Part shown: piece after piece, positions 24,930 to 33,028 of the stretch
Layout: every line of letters starts with the position of its first letter
How positions within the stretch are numbered: position 1 is the first letter of the stretch
Source of the DNA: Planotetraspora silvatica
Lineage (GTDB): Bacteria; Actinomycetota; Actinomycetes; Streptosporangiales; Streptosporangiaceae
Direction of reading: 5' to 3'
Length of the DNA stretch: 64,000 nucleotides
Assembly: GCF_016863315.1 (NCBI RefSeq)
Contig: NZ_BOOQ01000022.1
Coordinates: 1 to 64,000 of the forward strand
Notes under the pieces: generated by a model
What the model was told of the DNA's origin: nothing
Database searches by the model: none
What the model saw: the letters and a program-made list of their open reading frames with translations, nothing else
Translations under genes and position numbers: made by a program

Positions 24930-25205
24930 ATGGTGAGGACTCCTTTGACTCCGTGGGAGCGGCAGCGCGGAGAACGGTTCGGCTCGCTGCTGCGCCAGGC
25001 GCGCGGCGAGCGCAGCATGGTGGAGATCGCGGCGGCGGCCGGAGTGTCCGCGGAGACGCTGCGCAAGATCGAGACCGGGCGTGCGCCGACCCCGGCCTTC
25101 TTCACCGTCGCGGCCCTGGCCGCCGCACTGGAGATGTCCCTGGACGAACTGGCCGGAGCCTGTTCGAAGGGCGCCGACGGGCGGGCGCAGGCCTTGCCCG
25201 CCTGA
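24930..25205 (+). CDS. XRE-family DNA-binding protein
   Basis: A 91-residue protein that is essentially one helix-turn-helix domain (GSLLRQARGERSMVEIAAAA, GVSAETLRKIETGRAPTP), followed by ALEMSLDELAGAC. It starts at the ATG 24930, seven bases after TAGTAT with no ribosome-binding site, hence probably leaderless. It is divergent from map and probably controls it through the ATACCGGTAT palindrome. Confidence 0.82.
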   Translation: MVRTPLTPWERQRGERFGSLLRQARGERSMVEIAAAAGVSAETLRKIETGRAPTPAFFTVAALAAALEMSLDELAGACSKGADGRAQALPA

Positions 25206-25234
25206 CCGTGCGCGCGCGGGCCCTGCCGGCACGC

Positions 25235-26221
25235 TCAGCGCGGCGCACGCAGGACGCGGACCGGTGACATGCCGTATTCCGCTTCGTGCGCGGCGGCGAA
25301 CCGGCCCAGGTGGGTGAACCCCCAGGAACGCGCGATCGACGCCACCGTCTGCACCGACGGGTCCGCGGCGCGCAGGTCGTCGTGCGCGCGACGGAGCCGT
25401 ACCTTGCGGAGATAGGCCATGGGCGGCATCCCGACGTGGCGCTGGAAGCCTTCCTGCAGCGTCCGTACGCTGACGTGGCATCGCGCGGCGAGCGTGGAGA
25501 TCGTCAGCGGCGTCTGGGGCTCGGCCTCCATGATGTCGATCGCCGTGCGGATCGCGATCGGACGGCCCGCCTCGGCCGGCGCGTCGAGCATCTCGCGGTA
25601 CGGATGATCCGTGGCCAGCAGGAAGCCGCGGATGAAGCCGTCCACGAGCGGCGGCGCGACCAGTGGCTGCAGGACGACGCTGTCGGCGTCACCGAGCTGA
25701 TGGTTGAGCATCATGAGCATCCGCGCCCAGCTCCGGGCGCGACCGGTCGTCATGTCCAGGCTCGACGCGAAGGGGATCTGCGAGGTCACCGGCTGCCCCA
25801 GCAGTGCCTCCAGCGCCCGGTCGAGCGCGGTCCGCTCGAACCCCACGCAGACCAGCCGGCAGTCTCCGGCCCACCTTGTCAGGACGGTGTCGCCCTCGGG
25901 CCGGAACACCACGGCCCTGTCCCGCGTCGCGACGACGTCCACGCCGCGATGCCGGGTCTCGACGTGGCCGGAGATCGGAAGATTCAGGTGGTAACTCGCC
26001 CGCAGCTCGCTGCCCTCCACCCGCAGATCCACCCCGTGGATGGCCTCACCGAACGAGACCGGCCCGATCCACCCGAAGCGCTGCACCGGCGTGACCGTGG
26101 TCGGCTTGCTCAGCACGGTGACCCGTAGCCTCTGAAACGCGGTGCGGCAGTCGTCGCCGGGCGGGTCCGCCGAGGGCGCGCCGATCGGCGAAGCCGGCGG
26201 CTGTGAGGCGTTCTGTTCCAT
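25235..26221 (-). CDS. AraC-family regulator with cupin-like sensor domain
   Basis: A 328-residue protein. The N-terminal AraC-binding-2-like beta-sandwich (about residues 30-190) contains YHLNLPISGHVETRHRG and RAVVFRPEGDTVLTRW. The C-terminal double helix-turn-helix has LTISTLAARCHVSVRTLQEG and ASIARSWGFTHLGRFAAAHE. The ATG at 26221 is preferred over one at 26278 because the promoter at 26260-26288 would overlap the longer form. There is no adjacent structural gene on its strand, so its target is not evident. Confidence 0.87.
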   Translation of the reverse strand: MEQNASQPPASPIGAPSADPPGDDCRTAFQRLRVTVLSKPTTVTPVQRFGWIGPVSFGEAIHGVDLRVEGSELRASYHLNLPISGHVETRHRGVDVVATRDRAVVFRPEGDTVLTRWAGDCRLVCVGFERTALDRALEALLGQPVTSQIPFASSLDMTTGRARSWARMLMMLNHQLGDADSVVLQPLVAPPLVDGFIRGFLLATDHPYREMLDAPAEAGRPIAIRTAIDIMEAEPQTPLTISTLAARCHVSVRTLQEGFQRHVGMPPMAYLRKVRLRRAHDDLRAADPSVQTVASIARSWGFTHLGRFAAAHEAEYGMSPVRVLRAPR

Positions 26222-26259
26222 GTGAACGGCTATCTGTTCTTCGGTCCTCAAATCTCTGC

Positions 26260-26288
26260 GCCATAACGTACGTGACACATGTTGACAA
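26260..26288 (-). promoter_or_regulatory. Sigma-70-type promoter of the AraC gene
   Basis: On the minus strand TTGTCA (26288-26283) and TATGGC (26265-26260) are separated by exactly 17 bp. The predicted transcript would start near 26253, about 30 bases before the ATG at 26221. Confidence 0.5.
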
Positions 26289-26320
26289 AATGGTTGTTTA
26301 TTGCAAAAAGTCGGTCATTC

Positions 26321-26355
26321 CAGACAGCCCCCGGCCATCGGCCGGGGGCTGCCTG
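26321..26355 (-). terminator. Strong terminator of the iron ABC operon
   Basis: Perfect 12-bp G+C-rich arms (26325-26336 and 26340-26351) around a 3-nt loop, extended by an imperfect outer stem. It is followed on the minus strand by a T-rich run. It lies about 40 bp beyond the stop of the substrate-binding protein gene. Confidence 0.85.
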
Positions 26356-26393
26356 AATCGGCGAGCGGATTCAGCGAGCGCGGGTGCGCACGG

Positions 26394-27368
26394 TCACTTC
26401 TGAACCAGCGGCGTCAGGGCCTTCTTGACGTCGTCGACGACCTTTCCCGCGGCGGTGACCCCGATGCCGGTCATCCAGATCTCGTCGTCCACGACCTGCA
26501 CGTGCCCGGCCTTGACGGCGCTGAGCTTGTTCCACAGCGGTCCGGCGGTCACCTGGGCCTGCTGCTTGGCGGCGTCCGCCCCGAAGGCGCTCACGAAGAT
26601 CATGTCACCGTCGACCTGGTCGATCTGCTCCGGGCTGATCGGGGCGAACCGCCGGTCGGCCTTGCCCTCGAGGAGCTGCTGCTGCGGACGGCCGACGCCG
26701 ATGTCGTTCAGCACGATCCCGGCGAACGAGTCGGGCCCGTACTCGCGGATCTCAGCGGGCCTGAAGCGGATCAGGCTGATCTTCAGCTTGGCCGGGTCGC
26801 CGAGCTCCTGCCCCACCGCCTTGGCCTGCGCCTCGTACGCCTGGAGCTTCTGCTCCCCCTCGGCCTTCTTGCCGACCGCGTCCGCGTCCAGCAGGAAGTT
26901 CTCCTTCCAGGTGATGCCGACCTTCTCGGTGAACACCGTGGGCGCGATCTTCGACAGCTCGTCGTAGAACTTCTCCTGCCGGAACTTCGAGCCGAGGATC
27001 AGATCGGGCTGCAGCGCGGCGATCGCCTCGAGGTCGGGCTCCTGGAGCGTTCCGACCGACTTGATCGTGGCAAAGGACGGACCCAGATATTTCGGGATAC
27101 CGGACTGCTCGTCCGGCAGGGCTGCGCCGACCGGAGTGATGCCGAGCGTGTAGAGGGAGTCCAGCTTGTCGGTGTCGAGCACAACGATGCGCGACGGGTG
27201 CTCGGGCACCTTCGTCTCACCCATGGCGTGCTTCACGGTGCGCGTGGCGCCGGCCGGCGAGCCGGAGTCGCCACTGCCGCTCCCGCCGCCGCACGCGGTC
27301 AGGGCCAGACCGGCCATCGCCACGACGGCCACCCCCCTGGCCAGCCGGCTGAATCCGTGGAACCTCAC
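26394..27368 (-). CDS. Iron-siderophore ABC transporter substrate-binding lipoprotein
   Basis: A 324-residue FecB/FhuD-type binding protein. The signal peptide ends in the lipobox LTAC (Cys at about residue 26), followed by a Gly/Ser linker. Features are RIVVLDTDKLDSLYTLGITP at the start of the first lobe, the long backbone helix, and ALQPDLILGSKF. It captures ferric siderophore at the outer face of the membrane. It is the last gene of the operon, 25 bp after the ATPase gene, and is followed by a strong terminator. Confidence 0.92.
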   Translation of the reverse strand: MRFHGFSRLARGVAVVAMAGLALTACGGGSGSGDSGSPAGATRTVKHAMGETKVPEHPSRIVVLDTDKLDSLYTLGITPVGAALPDEQSGIPKYLGPSFATIKSVGTLQEPDLEAIAALQPDLILGSKFRQEKFYDELSKIAPTVFTEKVGITWKENFLLDADAVGKKAEGEQKLQAYEAQAKAVGQELGDPAKLKISLIRFRPAEIREYGPDSFAGIVLNDIGVGRPQQQLLEGKADRRFAPISPEQIDQVDGDMIFVSAFGADAAKQQAQVTAGPLWNKLSAVKAGHVQVVDDEIWMTGIGVTAAGKVVDDVKKALTPLVQK

Positions 27369-27393
27369 TGTGTCTTCTCCTATCGCTTTCCAG

Positions 27394-28230
27394 TTACGCC
27401 GGTGCGTCCGGCACGACCATCGGCGCCCCTGTCACCGGGCACGGCACCACCACGCCGCCGAGGCCGAACACCTCGGCCAGGCATTCGGCGCTCATCACCT
27501 TGTCCGGCGCGCCCTGATCGACCACCCGGCCGTCCTTCATGACGACGAGGTGGTCGGCGTATCGGCACGCCTGGTTGAGGTCGTGCAGCACGGCGATCAC
27601 GGTGCGCCCGCCGTCGCGGTTCAGCCGCCGCAGCAGGTCGAGGACTTCGACCTGGTGGGCGAGGTCCAGATATGTGGTGGGCTCGTCGAGCAGGAGCGCG
27701 TCGGTGTCCTGCGCGAGCGTCATGGCGATCCACACCCGCTGCCGCTGGCCGCCGGAGAGGGCCTCCACGCTCTGGTCGCGCACATCCGCCAGCCCGGTCA
27801 GGGCCAGCGCCCGCTCGACGGCAACGGAGTCCTCCGCACCCCACTGCCGGAACCACCGCTGGTACGGCTGGCGGCCGCGGGCCACCAGGTCCGCCACGGT
27901 CACCCCCTCGGGAGTGACCGGGCTCTGCGGCAGGACGCTGAGCCGGCGCGCGAGTTCACGGGTGGGCTGGGCGTGCAGGTCCACCCCGTCGATGAGCGCC
28001 GCGCCGCCGCGAGGGGCGAGCAGTCGCGCCATCGTGCGCAGCAGGGTGGACTTCCCGCAGGCGTTGGGGCCGATGATCACCGTGAAGGCGCCGGCCGGCA
28101 GTTCCAGGTCGAGTCCCTCGATGACCAGCCGGTTGCCGTATCCCACACTCAGGTCGCGGGCGGCCAGCCGTACGGGCGCGCGCGACTCGCCGCCGTCCGT
28201 CGGGGACGGCGGCACGTGCTCATCTGTCAT
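27394..28230 (-). CDS. Iron-siderophore ABC transporter ATP-binding protein
   Basis: A 278-residue FepC-type ATPase. Walker A is GPNACGKST, Q-loop VLPQSPVTPEG, signature ALSGGQRQRVWIAMTLAQ, Walker B ALLLDEPTTYLDLAHQ and switch His in AVLHDLNQAC. TYLDLAHQ is diagnostic of the iron-siderophore class. The ATG at 28230 overlaps the permease stop by one base. It energises the two permeases encoded upstream. Confidence 0.94.
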   Translation of the reverse strand: MTDEHVPPSPTDGGESRAPVRLAARDLSVGYGNRLVIEGLDLELPAGAFTVIIGPNACGKSTLLRTMARLLAPRGGAALIDGVDLHAQPTRELARRLSVLPQSPVTPEGVTVADLVARGRQPYQRWFRQWGAEDSVAVERALALTGLADVRDQSVEALSGGQRQRVWIAMTLAQDTDALLLDEPTTYLDLAHQVEVLDLLRRLNRDGGRTVIAVLHDLNQACRYADHLVVMKDGRVVDQGAPDKVMSAECLAEVFGLGGVVVPCPVTGAPMVVPDAPA

Positions 28231-29270
28231 CAGGGCGTCCTCCGTACGAGCAGCCACAGCAGATAGGGGCCCCCGAGGACGGCGGTGAGCACGCCGACGG
28301 GAAGCTGGACGGGCGCGAACGCCGTACGGGCGACCAGGTCGGCGACCACGGTCAGCAGCGCTCCCGCGAGGGCGGAGCAGGCCAGCGGCGGGCGCTCGGC
28401 GCGCACGAGGCGACGGGCGAGTTGGGCGGCGGCGAGCGCGACGAAGTCGACGGCCCCCGCCTGCGAGATGGCCAGCGCGGCGAGGATCACCCCCACCACG
28501 CCCAGCAGGAGACGTCGTTGCGTCACCCGTACGCCGAGGCCGCGGGCGACCCCGTCGTCCAGGGCCGTGGTGTCCATCGCGCGTCCGGCCCACAGCAGCA
28601 CCGGCAGGAGCACCACCAGCGGGATCAGCAGGATCCGCGCCTCGGCGTAGCCGGTCCCCGCCACGCTGCCCGCCAGCCAGACCTGGGCGCGCTGCCCGTC
28701 GATGGCGTCGGCGCCCACGATGAAGATCTCGGTGAGCGCCTTCGTCGCCAGCGCGACCGCGATCCCGCACAACACGAAGCGGCGGGCGGCCAGGCCGTAG
28801 CGCCACGACAGCGTGAACACCACCGTGGCCGCGGTCAGGCCGCCCAGCAGCGCGAACGGCCCCAGCCACGCGGCGCCCAGGTCGGTGCTCATCACGACGG
28901 TCGCGGCGAATCCCGCGCCCTGACTGACGCCGATGACATCGGGACTGGCGAGCGGGTTCCTGCTGACCGCCTGCAGCAGCGCCCCGGACAGCCCGAGCAG
29001 GGTGCCGACGGCGAGGGCCACGACGATCCGCGGAAGCCGCAGATCCTGGACGACGATGGTGAAGGGCCCGTCGCCCGCGAGTGCGCGCACGACGTCGGCG
29101 GGGGCCACGAACGTGCTGCCCACGCCGAGCGACAGCACCACGGCGACCGCGGTGAGGGCGAGGAGCAGCAGGAACATCCCCGCCGCGCGGCGGCGCAGCA
29201 CGAAAGTCAGCGGCCCGGCGCTCACGACGACACGGCCCGCCACCGGATAGGACGGCGCGCCGGTCCTCAT
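28230..29270 (-). CDS. Iron-siderophore ABC transporter permease (FepG/FecD type)
   Basis: A 346-residue FecCD-family permease with about nine to ten spans. It carries LRLPRIVVALAVGTLLGLSG, NPLASPDVIGVSQGAGFAAT and the ATPase-contact loop VDFVALAAAQLARRLVR, where the usual Pro-His/Gln of APHIARRL-type loops has become Ala-Gln. The start at 29270 overlaps the upstream permease stop (ATGA). It forms the membrane channel together with the other permease. Confidence 0.92.
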   Translation of the reverse strand: MRTGAPSYPVAGRVVVSAGPLTFVLRRRAAGMFLLLLALTAVAVVLSLGVGSTFVAPADVVRALAGDGPFTIVVQDLRLPRIVVALAVGTLLGLSGALLQAVSRNPLASPDVIGVSQGAGFAATVVMSTDLGAAWLGPFALLGGLTAATVVFTLSWRYGLAARRFVLCGIAVALATKALTEIFIVGADAIDGQRAQVWLAGSVAGTGYAEARILLIPLVVLLPVLLWAGRAMDTTALDDGVARGLGVRVTQRRLLLGVVGVILAALAISQAGAVDFVALAAAQLARRLVRAERPPLACSALAGALLTVVADLVARTAFAPVQLPVGVLTAVLGGPYLLWLLVRRTP

Positions 29271-30265
29271 GCGGTCACCGTCCGTCCGCGCCGGACGAGC
29301 AGGATCAGGAAGGGGGCGCCGACGAGCGCGGTGACGATCCCCGCTCTGATCTCGGCGGGCGGAACGACCAGCCTGCCTATCACGTCCGCTCCCAGCAGCA
29401 GCGCGGGCCCGAGCAGCAGCGACACGGCCATCACCCACCGGTGGTGTGCGCCGACCAGCCCGCGGGCCAGGTGCGGAAGGGCGAGCCCGACGAACCCGAT
29501 GGGCCCGGCCGCGGCCACCGCGGCTCCGGTCAGGACGATCGCCGCGACGGCGGCCGCCAGCCGTACCCGGCCGACGTTCCGGCCGAGGCCGCGGGCGACG
29601 TCGTCACCGAGGGCGAGGGCGTCCAGGCCGCCGGCGACGCCGAAGGCCAGCACGATTCCGGCCACCACGAACGGCAACACCCACAGGGCGACCTCGATCG
29701 GGCGGCCGGACAACGATCCGACGGCCCAGAAGCGGTACTGGTCGAAGGTCTTCACATTGACCGTGAGGACCCCGATCACCACGCCGGTGAGCGAGGCGTC
29801 CAGCGCGGTGCCCGCCAGCGCGAGGGTGACCGGCGAGGCACCGTCGCGGGCACGGGCCGCCAGGGCGTAGACGAAGGTCCCGGCCAGCGCGGCGCCGGCG
29901 ATGCCGAACCAGATGTAGGAGGGCAGCGTGGTCAGTCCGAAGACGTTGATCGCCGCGACCACCCCCAGCGACGCGCCGGACGAGACGCCCATGATCCGCG
30001 GATCGGCCAGCGGGTTCCGGGTGAGCGCCTGCATCAGGACTCCGGCCGTGGCCAGTCCCGCGCCGACGGCGAGCCCGATGATCGTCCGAGGCACCCGGAG
30101 GGACCACAGGATGGCGCTCGCGTCGCTGTCGTCCGGCCGCAGCAACACCTGCAGCACGCGGCCGGGTGCGATCCCCCGGCTGCCCGCCGCCAGGCTCAGC
30201 AACACGGCGGCGGCCAGCAGCACCGCCGACCCCGCCAGTACGGCGAGGCGCCTGTTCGTCCTCAT
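29267..30265 (-). CDS. Iron-siderophore ABC transporter permease (FepD type)
   Basis: A 332-residue FecCD-family permease. Features are LRVPRTIIGLAVGAGLATAG, NPLADPRIMGVSSGASLGVV and the cytoplasmic loop GFVGLALPHLARGLVG with its conserved Pro-His. It is the first gene of the four-gene operon. An IdeR/DmdR-type iron box lies 40 bp upstream, so expression should be derepressed on iron starvation. Confidence 0.93.
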   Translation of the reverse strand: MRTNRRLAVLAGSAVLLAAAVLLSLAAGSRGIAPGRVLQVLLRPDDSDASAILWSLRVPRTIIGLAVGAGLATAGVLMQALTRNPLADPRIMGVSSGASLGVVAAINVFGLTTLPSYIWFGIAGAALAGTFVYALAARARDGASPVTLALAGTALDASLTGVVIGVLTVNVKTFDQYRFWAVGSLSGRPIEVALWVLPFVVAGIVLAFGVAGGLDALALGDDVARGLGRNVGRVRLAAAVAAIVLTGAAVAAAGPIGFVGLALPHLARGLVGAHHRWVMAVSLLLGPALLLGADVIGRLVVPPAEIRAGIVTALVGAPFLILLVRRGRTVTA

Positions 30266-30304
30266 CGCCCGCCGCCCACCCTGTGCCCCGTTCGCCCGAT
30301 CAAA

Positions 30305-30323
30305 CTAGGTAAGGCTTACCTAA
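30305..30323 (-). promoter_or_regulatory. IdeR/DmdR iron box
   Basis: A 19-bp palindrome (TTAGGTAAGCCTTACCTAG on the minus strand) that closely matches the actinobacterial iron-box consensus TTAGGTTAGGCTAACCTAA. It lies upstream of the iron ABC operon, where Fe(II)-bound IdeR/DmdR1 would block transcription. Confidence 0.9.
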
Positions 30324-30436
30324 CCGGGGGGATACTAGGGGATGACCATTACGAACGACAAATCACGATATATCCGATACCTGACAGGCCATCGGAGCGA
30401 GGGCGTGCCGCTCCGACGACGTCCGACGCGACGGGG

Positions 30437-31075
30437 TCACAACTCGGTGCTGCGCGGTGGGGTCGGGGTCCCGTGGATCAGTTCGGAGTGGGCCGCGAAA
30501 GCCTGTGCGGCCATCGTCCCGATGACCGAGCGAGCCTCCGGCGGCATGTTGGAGATGGCGAGTTCGACGATCTCGGGATCGCCTTCGTACATCAACATGC
30601 CGAAGCCGAGCGGCAGGCCCTCCGGGTCGACGTCGGCCGCTCCCGCCTGGACCATCCGATTCCACTCGGTGAGGGTGATGTGCTTCTCCATGAGCGGGAC
30701 GACGTGCTCCTCCTCCACCCCCAGGTGCTCCTTGAGCAGCGGGAGGAACCGGTCGAGGACGTCGGCCAGGGCCTCGCGGGCCTCGGTGCCGGCACTGCCG
30801 CGCCAGGCGGCGATCGCCTCGTCGACCCCGGCCGCCGTCCTGGCGACCTCCTCGTGCTGACTCTCCATCAGGCGGACGACGGGCGCCAGATCCTCGGGGA
30901 CGCGTTCCAGCAGCAAGGGCCAGACGTGCTCGTCCTCGCTGTGATGGTGATGGTGGAGGACGGTCGCCACGCCCTCGATGTGACCGGCGACGATCCGCGT
31001 CCGTTCGTGGTCGCCCTCACCGGACCAGTCGCCGGGGTCCACCTTCGCGCCACAACCACCGGGCGATGTCGGCAA
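30437..31075 (-). CDS. Hemerythrin-like protein, N-terminus uncertain
   Basis: Up to 212 residues. Hemerythrin-type di-iron ligands are visible in VLHHHHHSEDEHVWP, MESQHEEV and LKEHLGVEEEHVVPLMEKH. The C-terminal half resembles actinobacterial hemerythrin-like proteins (LPLGFGMLMYEGDPEIVE, then HGTPTPPRSTEL). The first helix of the family, with its His and Arg-Arg-Glu pattern, is not encoded in this frame. The only upstream start is a TTG at 31075 (or GTG at 31042), while fragments resembling the missing helix (PRRLVR) lie in another frame. The gene may be 5'-damaged. Confidence 0.65.
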   Translation of the reverse strand: MPTSPGGCGAKVDPGDWSGEGDHERTRIVAGHIEGVATVLHHHHHSEDEHVWPLLLERVPEDLAPVVRLMESQHEEVARTAAGVDEAIAAWRGSAGTEAREALADVLDRFLPLLKEHLGVEEEHVVPLMEKHITLTEWNRMVQAGAADVDPEGLPLGFGMLMYEGDPEIVELAISNMPPEARSVIGTMAAQAFAAHSELIHGTPTPPRSTEL

Positions 31076-31156
31076 TGTCGGCGATGCGGCCCTTCTTCAT
31101 ATACGCGATCTTAGGGCGGAGACATTGCGGTAGCAGGGGTTCCGTGCGTTAGCCTC

Positions 31157-31260
31157 GACCACGACACCGCGGGAGCCCGGCGCACCGGGCTGAGAGTGTG
31201 GCTGGCGCGGCCACAGACCGCTCGAACCTGACCGGGTCATGCCGGCGTAGGGAGCTGGTC
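31157..31260 (+). ncRNA. TPP (thiamine pyrophosphate) riboswitch
   Basis: It contains the conserved thi-box elements: GGGCTGAGAG (31187-31196), then CTCGAACCTGACCGGGTCAT and GCCGGCGTAGGGA toward 31253. A closing P1 helix forms between GACCACG (31157) and GCTGGTC (31254). A likely -10 TAGCCT lies at 31150. Its 3' end carries GGGAG 14 bases before the tenA start, so thiamine pyrophosphate would probably block translation initiation. Confidence 0.93.
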
Positions 31261-31267
31261 CGAAACG

Positions 31268-31963
31268 ATGTCCGAGTCGACCTTTCCGCACGCGACCCAG
31301 CGGCCGTTCAGTGAAGAGTTGTGGGACGCGATCGCCCCGATCTACCAGGCGATCCTCGACCATCCGTTCATCACGGGCCTGGTCGACGGCTCCTTGCCGC
31401 ACGACGCCTTCCGGCAATTCGTGGTGCAGGACTCGCACTACCTGCGCGACTACGCCCGGGCCCTGGCGCTGTGCGCGGCCAAGGCGCCGGCCGAGGACGA
31501 CGTACGAGCCTTCGCCGGTGACGCCGCGGGAGCGATCGCCGCGGAGCAGGACATGCACGGCGCGTTCATGGCCGATCTCGGCGGCTCCGCCGAGCAGGCC
31601 GCGACGGTGCCCGTGGGGCCGACCACTCGGGCCTACACCAGCTACCTGCTCGCGACCGTGTACGGCGGCTCGTTCCTTGACGGCCTCGCCGCGGTGCTGC
31701 CCTGCTACTGGATCTACGCCCGCGTCGGCGAGGCACTGCTCGAACGCTCGTCACCCGACCCGCTCTACCGCCGCTGGATCGCCACCTACGGGGACGAGGC
31801 GTTTCAGAGCGTGGTCCGCCGGGTGGTCGCCCTGGCCGACCGGGTCGGGGACGAAGCGACCGACGCTCAACGCTCCCGCGCCCGGGAACACTTCATCACC
31901 ACGTCTCGCTACGAATGGATGTTCTGGGACGCCGCCTGGCGACAGGAGTCGTGGCCGATCTGA
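31268..31963 (+). CDS. tenA: Thiaminase II (aminopyrimidine aminohydrolase)
   Basis: A 231-residue all-helical TenA protein. It has the substrate-binding Asp55 in FVVQDSHYLRDYARA, catalytic Cys146 in LPCYWIY, and the C-terminal Tyr/Glu region YEWMFWDAAWRQE. TenA hydrolyses degraded thiamine (formylaminopyrimidine products) to salvage hydroxymethylpyrimidine. The TPP riboswitch directly upstream shows thiamine-responsive control. It stands alone, with no other thiamine gene beside it. Confidence 0.94.
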   Translation: MSESTFPHATQRPFSEELWDAIAPIYQAILDHPFITGLVDGSLPHDAFRQFVVQDSHYLRDYARALALCAAKAPAEDDVRAFAGDAAGAIAAEQDMHGAFMADLGGSAEQAATVPVGPTTRAYTSYLLATVYGGSFLDGLAAVLPCYWIYARVGEALLERSSPDPLYRRWIATYGDEAFQSVVRRVVALADRVGDEATDAQRSRAREHFITTSRYEWMFWDAAWRQESWPI

Positions 31964-32033
31964 CGCCTGATGGAGTGGCTGTCCGCCCACTGGCAGGTCT
32001 TCGTCTCGACCGAGCAGTGCTGCCCAGGCGCCG

Positions 32034-32156
32034 CAGGTCATCGGGCACATCACCGCCGACTGGCCTCTGCCGGACGGCACCACGGCACAGGACATGTTCG
32101 CCGTCCTCCTCGACACCGCGTCCGCGCCGGGCTCGGACGTGTCGGGCAGGCCGTAG
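32034..32156 (+). other. Possible 3' gene remnant
   Basis: An open stretch ending at a TAG encodes QVIGHITADWPLPDGTTAQD and MFAVLLDTASAPGSDVSG, which reads like the end of a real protein, but no start or upstream domain is present. I do not recognise the family. It fills the gap between tenA and the gene ending at 32168. Confidence 0.25.
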
Positions 32157-32167
32157 ACGTCCCTCCG

Positions 32168-32908
32168 TCAAACGTCCGCGGCAGGACCGTCCCGCCCGAA
32201 CCACGTCGCGTCGACGGTCGGCGACTTCCCAAGCAGCGTGACGGAGGCGTCGCGGTGCGGCCAGACCAGGGCGATCTCGTGGCCCATGTTCGTCGCGACG
32301 ACGGTGGTCGAGCGGGGTTTCTCCACCCGCTCGACGATCGTCCAGCCGGCGGCGCGCAGCCATCCGGCGATGGCCTCGAGCAGCTCCGGGATCGGCCGAC
32401 CGGCGGGCGGCACCACCAGGAAGGCGCAGTCCACCCGGTACTGCTCCTCGGCGAGATCGATCGAGCCGCGGCCGACCCGCTGGGGGCCGATGTCCGAGAT
32501 GACCGAAACCCGGCCGCCCGCGACCACGCCGGCCGCACCGGTGACCTGCCCGCGCAGCCAGATCTCGGAGTGCTCCAGCCAGCGGCCCATGTCGTCCCAA
32601 CCGGGCGGGGTCGCCTGGTGGGCCGGACGCGGTCGCACGCCGATCGGCTCCTCGTTCTCGATGTGCCGGGCCCGCCACTGGGGCCAGGACGGCAGCCCGG
32701 TCCGCGGTGTCGTCGGACTGGCCTGCGACGTCTCGTAGTCGGCGATCAGATTCCGCTCGCTCAGCGCGAGTGACGCGGCGCGGACGTCCGCGCGCACGGA
32801 GTCGGGGTCGGTGTAGTCCCGGCCGTCGACGGAGAACATGGGCTCCAGGTCGTCGTAGGCCTCACCGAGCCGGAAGACGTAGACCGTCGTAAGCTCGCGA
32901 TCACTCAT
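32168..32908 (-). CDS. Protein of unknown function
   Basis: A 246-residue soluble protein with no recognised domain. Notable stretches are TVYVFRLGEAYDDLEPMF, ALSERNLIADYETSQ and the C-terminal IAGWLRAAGWTIVERVEKP, TTVVATNMGHEIALVWPHRD, which alternate strands and helices. A GGAG ribosome-binding site eight bases before the ATG at 32908 fixes the start, and codon usage is ordinary for the region. It is divergent from the SUKH-3 gene. Confidence 0.7.
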   Translation of the reverse strand: MSDRELTTVYVFRLGEAYDDLEPMFSVDGRDYTDPDSVRADVRAASLALSERNLIADYETSQASPTTPRTGLPSWPQWRARHIENEEPIGVRPRPAHQATPPGWDDMGRWLEHSEIWLRGQVTGAAGVVAGGRVSVISDIGPQRVGRGSIDLAEEQYRVDCAFLVVPPAGRPIPELLEAIAGWLRAAGWTIVERVEKPRSTTVVATNMGHEIALVWPHRDASVTLLGKSPTVDATWFGRDGPAADV

Positions 32909-33028
32909 CCGCATCTCCACTGATCCAGGACCGCCGCCCGCGCCGGCCGGACCGCGCCCCCTCGCCCGGCGAGAGCAAGATATACACCTTGTATAGCGAG
33001 TCGGCCGGATAGGGAGGTGTGTGCGTCG

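Noticed and set aside
25206-25481. Upstream extension of the methionine aminopeptidase frame
   Set aside because: The true start at 24866 has a ribosome-binding site and matches the family; the extension covers the XRE and AraC genes.
31040-31100. Short 27-codon frame MKKGRIADIADIARWLWREG on the minus strand
   Set aside because: It has an ATG but no recognisable family and overlaps the hemerythrin-like gene in another frame; it may be the displaced start of that gene, so it is not called separately.
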